A DNA stretch of 64,000 nt from Erwinia mallotivora (GTDB lineage Bacteria > Pseudomonadota > Gammaproteobacteria > Enterobacterales > Enterobacteriaceae), in assembly GCF_000590885.1 (NCBI RefSeq), contig NZ_JFHN01000018.1, positions 1 through 64,000 of the forward strand, read 5' to 3'. Position numbers and translations under genes: made by a program. How positions within the stretch are numbered: position 1 is the stretch's first letter; each line of letters starts with the position of its first letter. The notes below the pieces were generated by a model that worked only from the letters and a program-made list of their open reading frames with translations, searched no databases and was not told the DNA's origin. Positions 59,479 through 64,000 of the stretch are shown here, piece after piece.

Positions 59479-61197
59479 ATGATTAAATCTGCAAACGAGC
59501 TGTCCGGTTTTATTCTGTCCCGATATCAGCCATTAATAAAAGTCGCCCTGTTCTCAGCGGTTATCAATCTGCTTATGCTGACGCCGTCAGTTTATATGTT
59601 GCAAATTTATGACAGGGTACTGGGTTCCGGCAATAGCGACACCCTGCTGATGCTTACCCTGTTGGCCGTGCTGATGTTTACCCTGCTGGCAATACTGGAA
59701 TATATCCGCAGCATGGTGGTTATTCGTCTTGGCAATCAGCTGGACAGCCAGTTTGCCGCAAGAGTCTGGCTCGCCGTCAGCCAGTCCAGCCTGCAACAAA
59801 ATAAAACTGATGCAGGACAAATGCTGAATGAGCTGAGTGCGTTACGCCAGTTCCTGACCGGCAGCGCATTATTTATCTTTTTCGATGCGCCCTGGTTTCC
59901 CATTTATCTGCTGATCATTTTTCTTTTTAATCCGTGGATGGGATGGCTGGCAATGACAGGGGCACTGTTGTTGACTGGTCTGGCGATACTCAATGAGCAG
60001 CTGAGCAGACGGTTACTTAAAGATGCGGGACATTTCGCCCGATTATCCGCTCAGAATGCCAGTGCCTGCCTGCACCAGGCGGAGGTCATTGCCGCCATGG
60101 GGATGCTCTCCGGACTGAAAAAACGCTGGTATAACCTGCATCTTCGCTTTGTCTTTTATCAATGCTGCGCCAGTGAACGAGCGGCCCTTCTTACCGCTGT
60201 CAGCAAATCCTGTCGGCTGGCTTTGCAGTCAGTGATGCTGGGACTGGGTGCCTGGCTGGCAATACGTGGTGAAATTACCCCAGGCATGATGATTGCCGGC
60301 TCAATTCTGACCGGTCGCGCTCTGGCCCCGATTGAACAGCTGACTGGCATCTGGAAACACTATCGTTCGGCTCGTCTGTCATGGGGCAGGCTGGTTAATC
60401 TGCTGGATGCTTTTCCACCACCGCCGTTTGCTCTGCCCCTGCCTGCACCTCAAGGGCACCTGTCGGTTGAAAATATCAGCTGTATCCCCACTGGAGCGTC
60501 CATTTCTGTGCTGCAAAATGTCAGTTTCAGCGTGCAGCCTGGCGATCTTCTGCTGATTGCCGGCCCCAGTGCGTCAGGAAAATCCTGCCTGGCTCGCGTT
60601 GTTAGCGGAATCTGGCCGGTAACTGAAGGCAGCGTCCGGCTGGATCAGGCAGATATTCACCAGTGGGATCGACAGAGCCTTGGCCCACATATTGGCTATC
60701 TGCCACAGGATGTGGCGCTTTTTTCCGGCACGGTGGCGGAAAATATCGCTCGTTTTCAGGAGATCGACGCAGAGAAGGTGGTGATCGCTGCGCGCATGGC
60801 TGGGGTACATGAGTTAATCCTGCACTTCCCTGATGGCTACGACACCCATATCAACGACGGAGGCGCAGGCTTGTCTGGCGGGCAAAAGCAGCGCATCGGG
60901 CTGGCCAGGGCATTGTATGGCAATCCCACGCTGGTGGTGCTGGATGAACCGAATGCCAGCCTGGATGATGCCGGAGAGAAAGCGCTGCATCAGGCGCTCA
61001 GAACGTTACGTCAGGGCAAAAAGACCGTGGTGGTGATATCTCATCGTCCCGGACTGCTCTCTCTGAGTAACCACCTACTGATTCTGGATAGTGGCAGAGT
61101 GAAACATTATGGCCCCACTCAGACTTTGCTGAAAACCCTTTCCCGGCAAGGGGCCAGCGATAGGGAAAAGCAGCAGGAGACACATCATGTTGACTGA
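59479..61197 (+). CDS. type I secretion ABC transporter (PrtD family)
   Basis: A 572-residue ABC exporter for type I secretion. Membrane helices occupy the first half (QPLIKVALFSAVINLLMLTPSVYMLQIYDRVLGSGN), and the ATPase half has Walker A GPSASGKSC, Q-loop YLPQDVALFSG, signature LSGGQKQR and Walker B LVVLDEPNASLD. There is no N-terminal C39 peptidase or C39-like domain, so it belongs with PrtD/AprD/HasD transporters that move proteins with C-terminal signals. I use ATG 59479; the TTG at 59476 is in frame. Its end overlaps the adaptor gene by 11 bases. Confidence 0.92.
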   Translation: MIKSANELSGFILSRYQPLIKVALFSAVINLLMLTPSVYMLQIYDRVLGSGNSDTLLMLTLLAVLMFTLLAILEYIRSMVVIRLGNQLDSQFAARVWLAVSQSSLQQNKTDAGQMLNELSALRQFLTGSALFIFFDAPWFPIYLLIIFLFNPWMGWLAMTGALLLTGLAILNEQLSRRLLKDAGHFARLSAQNASACLHQAEVIAAMGMLSGLKKRWYNLHLRFVFYQCCASERAALLTAVSKSCRLALQSVMLGLGAWLAIRGEITPGMMIAGSILTGRALAPIEQLTGIWKHYRSARLSWGRLVNLLDAFPPPPFALPLPAPQGHLSVENISCIPTGASISVLQNVSFSVQPGDLLLIAGPSASGKSCLARVVSGIWPVTEGSVRLDQADIHQWDRQSLGPHIGYLPQDVALFSGTVAENIARFQEIDAEKVVIAARMAGVHELILHFPDGYDTHINDGGAGLSGGQKQRIGLARALYGNPTLVVLDEPNASLDDAGEKALHQALRTLRQGKKTVVVISHRPGLLSLSNHLLILDSGRVKHYGPTQTLLKTLSRQGASDREKQQETHHVD

Positions 61198-62530
61198 AAC
61201 ACACCTCCCCCCGGACGACTTCCCGGTCAGCGAACTGCCTCAAAATGCGCAGCCTTATCTGCGTCTGGGCCTGCTGACCCTGTTCGGCGGCGTGGGATTA
61301 TTTCTGCTGTGGGCGGCGCTGGCACCGCTGGATAAAGGCGTGGTGTCACCAGGCATCGTGATGGTTTCAGGTTACCGTAAGGTCGTGCAGGCTCCGGTCA
61401 GCGGCAGCATCGAAACCATTTCAGTCAGGGACGGGCAGCAGGTAAAAAGCGGGGAGACGCTGATGACCCTTGTCCAGACTCAGGCGCTGGCCCAACTGTC
61501 GGCAATACGTGAACAGTATGCGCTTTCATTGATCATACAGCAGCGTCTGCTGGCAGAACGCGAGCATCACTCGCTGATGGCCCGTCCTTCAGCGGCAGTG
61601 CTGACAGACGAGATTGCCCAGAGCATCAATGTCGCAGAGATAATGAAACAGCAACAACACCTTCTCTGGTCACGAAGACAATCCCTGGAGAGCGAAACCC
61701 AATTATATCAGCAGTCGGTGACGGGCATTCAGCAGCAGATTGCGGCGCTGGATAAGGTCAGAAGCAGCAAAATCACCGGTCTGGCTTATCTGGCGCGCCA
61801 GATAAAAGATTTACAGGCGCTGGTAAAAGACGGCTTTTTCCCCCGCAACCGCTACCTGGAGCTTCAGCGACAGGCAGCGGCCACAGAGAGTGATATTGCC
61901 GCCACGGAAGAGCGCATCAGGGAGTTGCACAGGCAGCGACAGGAAAACCAACAACATATTGTGCTGCGCGAGGCGGAGTATCAGAAAGATGTGGACACAC
62001 AGCTGGAACAGCTCCGCATTGAGATCAGTGAAAGCAGTAAAAAACTGAAACTGGCCACCTTCAGCCTGGCCCAGACGCGCGTTACCGCACCGCAGGACGG
62101 CATTGTTATTGGGCTGAATACCACCACCCGTGGCGGCGTGGTCAGCGCAGGTGAACATCTGATGGATGTGGTGCCGCAAAAAGCCGCGATGATTGTTGAT
62201 GCCGAACTGAAAGTTGGGATGATCGACAAAGTTCACCAGGGAATGCCGGTTACCCTGTCTTTTACCGCCTTTAACCACGTTACGACCCCCAGAATTCCCG
62301 GTCAGGTCACCCTGGTTTCTGCCGATCGTCTGATTAATCCGCGAGACAGCACCCCGTTTTACAAAGTCCAGATTGCCGTCACGCCGGAAGGCATGAGCCT
62401 GCTGCACAACGCAGAAATAAAACCCGGTATGCCTGTGGAGGTGTTTATCAAATCCGGTGAGCGCTCCCTGCTGAATTATTTATTCAAACCCTTTCAGGAT
62501 CGTCTGAATGGTGCTTTCACGGAGGAGTGA
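61187..62530 (+). CDS. type I secretion periplasmic adaptor (HlyD family)
   Basis: A 447-residue membrane-fusion protein. One helix near residues 27-45 (LGLLTLFGGVGLFLLWAALAPLDKG) anchors it; a long alpha-helical hairpin with Gln/Leu-rich coiled coil occupies about 95-290; a barrel domain with the lipoyl-like halves surrounds it (VVSPGIVMVSGYRKVVQAPVSGSIE early and TRVTAPQDGIVIGL later). It links the ABC transporter to the outer-membrane channel. CAGGAGA precedes the ATG, which overlaps the transporter gene by 11 bases. Confidence 0.92.
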   Translation: MLTETHLPPDDFPVSELPQNAQPYLRLGLLTLFGGVGLFLLWAALAPLDKGVVSPGIVMVSGYRKVVQAPVSGSIETISVRDGQQVKSGETLMTLVQTQALAQLSAIREQYALSLIIQQRLLAEREHHSLMARPSAAVLTDEIAQSINVAEIMKQQQHLLWSRRQSLESETQLYQQSVTGIQQQIAALDKVRSSKITGLAYLARQIKDLQALVKDGFFPRNRYLELQRQAAATESDIAATEERIRELHRQRQENQQHIVLREAEYQKDVDTQLEQLRIEISESSKKLKLATFSLAQTRVTAPQDGIVIGLNTTTRGGVVSAGEHLMDVVPQKAAMIVDAELKVGMIDKVHQGMPVTLSFTAFNHVTTPRIPGQVTLVSADRLINPRDSTPFYKVQIAVTPEGMSLLHNAEIKPGMPVEVFIKSGERSLLNYLFKPFQDRLNGAFTEE

Positions 62531-62532
62531 TC

Positions 62533-63891
62533 ATGCAGAAAACAAGGCTCATCATTTTGTCTTTGTTGATAACACTGTCATCTGTTTCGTTACAGGCGCA
62601 GGCCCTCACTCTGGATGAGGCCTGGCATCTGGCACTGAACCATGATCCCGGCTACCTGGCCGCGTTGAAAGAACAGGCGGCCGCCAATGAGGATGCCGCT
62701 ATCGCCACGGCTGGCCTGTTACCTGCCGTATCACTGAGCTGGCAGAACGCCCCCAAAAACTGGCAGCAGCAGAATTATTCACAAACGGACATCCGGGGGC
62801 AGCATCACAACGTTGAGCGTCAGCAGCAATACCAGAGTTACTCCGGCGCGGTAACCCTGGTACAACCGCTGCTCGATTATGAAGCCTGGGCGCGTTATCA
62901 GCAGGGAATCAGGCAGAAAACCGGCTCAGAGCATCGTCTGCGACAACGTTTTCAGGACCTTGCGGTCAGGGTGGTGGAAGCCTATCTGAAAGTGGTTTCC
63001 TGCCGGGAAAAACAGGCGCTGCTCAGCCAGCGAATGACTCTGCTTGAACAACAACGGCTGTTAAACCAACGTCTCTACCGGGCGGGAGAGGCCGCGATTA
63101 CCGAGCTGAAAGAGACGGAAGCTGAATACGCGCTGGCAGTGGCAGAGCATCTTGAGGCCGGAGATGTGCTGGAGGCAGCACGTGGTGAGCTGGAAATGAT
63201 TACCGGGCAGCCACTGGTGACCGATTTGCCTGTCCGACTGACGGATGCCACAACAGCACTCCCCATACCATCAGGTGGCTGGCAGGCGTGGCAGAAAAAT
63301 GCACTGGCTCTCAATCCACAGCTTCAGGCAATGAAACAGGATGTGGAGAGCAGACGCTATGATATTGAACGCAAGCGGGCGGCCTTTTTCCCTCGCGTCG
63401 AATTGTATGCCACCCATTCACAGAGCGATTCTGCTACGGATACATCGGTACATCAGCAATATCGTACCGATTCACTGGGCATCAGAGTGAAAATGGCACT
63501 TTATGCGGGCGGCAGCAACGCGGCCTCCATCCGCCAGGCGACGGCAAAATATGAACAGGCGCAATTCACCCGCGATGCGCAGCGTCTTAAAACAGTCAAT
63601 GAGCTACGGCAATTTTATAATCAGTGTCTGCATGGTCCGGTAAAAATCCAGGCCTGGCTCGCCGCCGTAGCCGCGGCCAGAACACAACTTTCAGCAACCA
63701 GAAAAAGTATTCTGGCCGGGCAGCGTATTAACATTGACCTGCTCAACGCCGGGCAGAAACTGTTCAAATCTCAACTTGATTTGGCTGATGAAAAATTTAA
63801 CTACATGAAAGCCTGGATTAACCTGCTGGATCGTTCAGGGACATTAAGCATTGAGGATCTGGCAACCTTAAATCGCCATCTTATGGAATAA
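62533..63891 (+). CDS. type I secretion outer-membrane channel (TolC family)
   Basis: A 452-residue outer-membrane efflux protein with a signal peptide (MQKTRLIILSLLITLSSVSLQAQA). Two TolC repeats are present (LTLDEAWHLALNHDPGYLAALKEQ and the half beginning near GGWQAWQKNALALNPQLQAMKQDV), with the LRQFYNQ and ARTQLSATRKSILAGQRINIDLLNAGQKLFKSQLDLA blocks typical of PrtF/AprF. ATG 62533 has GGAGGAG upstream; the frame opens at a GTG at 62527. Together the three genes form a complete type I secretion machine. Confidence 0.92.
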   Translation: MQKTRLIILSLLITLSSVSLQAQALTLDEAWHLALNHDPGYLAALKEQAAANEDAAIATAGLLPAVSLSWQNAPKNWQQQNYSQTDIRGQHHNVERQQQYQSYSGAVTLVQPLLDYEAWARYQQGIRQKTGSEHRLRQRFQDLAVRVVEAYLKVVSCREKQALLSQRMTLLEQQRLLNQRLYRAGEAAITELKETEAEYALAVAEHLEAGDVLEAARGELEMITGQPLVTDLPVRLTDATTALPIPSGGWQAWQKNALALNPQLQAMKQDVESRRYDIERKRAAFFPRVELYATHSQSDSATDTSVHQQYRTDSLGIRVKMALYAGGSNAASIRQATAKYEQAQFTRDAQRLKTVNELRQFYNQCLHGPVKIQAWLAAVAAARTQLSATRKSILAGQRINIDLLNAGQKLFKSQLDLADEKFNYMKAWINLLDRSGTLSIEDLATLNRHLME

Positions 63892-63916
63892 ATCACAGCA
63901 AAACTAAGGAGAACGT

Positions 63917-64000
63917 ATGGCAGTTTTTGATTACAACAATGAAAAAAACATCGAATTGTTACAGGACACCATTATTTTAGAAAGCGTCAACCTGAACTCA
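63917..64000 (+). CDS. start of an unrecognised protein after the type I secretion genes (cut by window end)
   Basis: AAGGA precedes an ATG 25 bases after the TolC-like gene, and the first 28 codons read MAVFDYNNEKNIELLQDT and so on without a signal peptide or charge pattern I can place. Type I substrates have no N-terminal signal, and their genes often lie next to the transporter, so this is the prime candidate for the secreted protein. It does not begin like the haemophore HasA. The rest of the gene is outside the window. Confidence 0.5.
   Translation, partial: MAVFDYNNEKNIELLQDTIILESVNLNS

Noticed and set aside
63917-64000. Haemophore HasA as the type I secretion substrate
   Set aside because: The first 28 residues do not resemble the HasA N-terminus; the presence of haem genes 9 kb away is not enough.

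Overview
The window is a chromosomal segment of an enterobacterium, most probably Erwiniaceae (Erwinia/Pantoea-like). The backbone is the conserved block that E. coli carries as hha-tomB ... ffs-ybaZ-ybaY-tesB-amtB-glnK-mdlBA-decR-queC-fadM-ybaV-ppiD-hupB-lon-clpX-clpP-tig-bolA-yajG-ampG-cyoABCDE-yajR-yajQ-panE-yajL-thiI-xseB-ispA-dxs. Two features point to Erwiniaceae rather than E. coli itself: a cysteine desulfhydrase gene paired with decR, as described for Pantoea ananatis, and an IS3-family element that resembles those of Erwinia/Pantoea. I recognised no tRNA, 16S/23S/5S rRNA or CRISPR array.

Layout. 0-1.3 kb: an IS3-type insertion sequence cut by the window edge. 1.4-4.6 kb: a zinc-starvation island, with alternative ribosomal proteins L31/L36 (rpmE2-rpmJ2) and a three-gene metal ABC importer, each preceded by a Zur-like operator. 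5.3-6.7 kb: tomB-hha, the 4.5S RNA gene and atl. 6.7-28 kb: backbone functions, including nitrogen control (glnK-amtB with a sigma-54 promoter and two NtrC-like sites), ABC exporters (mdlAB), cysteine catabolism, queuosine synthesis, and the protein quality-control cluster (ppiD, hupB, lon, clpX, clpP, tig). 29-35.4 kb: an accessory six-gene operon inserted between ampG and cyoA. It encodes a binding protein, a permease, an ATPase, a methyltransferase, a ModD/NadC-like phosphoribosyltransferase and a TonB-dependent receptor, which together look like a dedicated uptake route for a metal chelate or oxyanion. 36-42.5 kb: cytochrome bo oxidase (cyoABCDE) and yajR.

42.5-51.3 kb is a second accessory insertion, between yajR and yajQ. 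It holds a LysR-controlled Rieske oxygenase and its reductase, a divergent operon of a YqcI/YcgG-family protein, a LysE-type exporter and a DUF1543 protein with its own LysR regulator, and a Fur-box-preceded haem-use operon (hutW-hutX-chuY) that lacks a receptor and importer here. 51.4-59 kb returns to backbone (yajQ, panE, yajL, thiI, xseB-ispA-dxs), with one SnoaL-like gene inserted. 59.4-64 kb is a third accessory block: a complete type I secretion system (ABC transporter, HlyD-type adaptor, TolC-like channel) followed by the first 28 codons of an unrecognised protein that is the obvious candidate substrate.

A common theme of the accessory parts is metal and haem economy (zinc, a TonB-dependent substrate, haem). 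The least explained pieces are the 29-35 kb TonB/ABC/ModD/methyltransferase operon, the YcgG-LysE-DUF1543 operon, the possible membrane microprotein overlapping the zinc ATPase gene, and the secretion substrate at the right edge.
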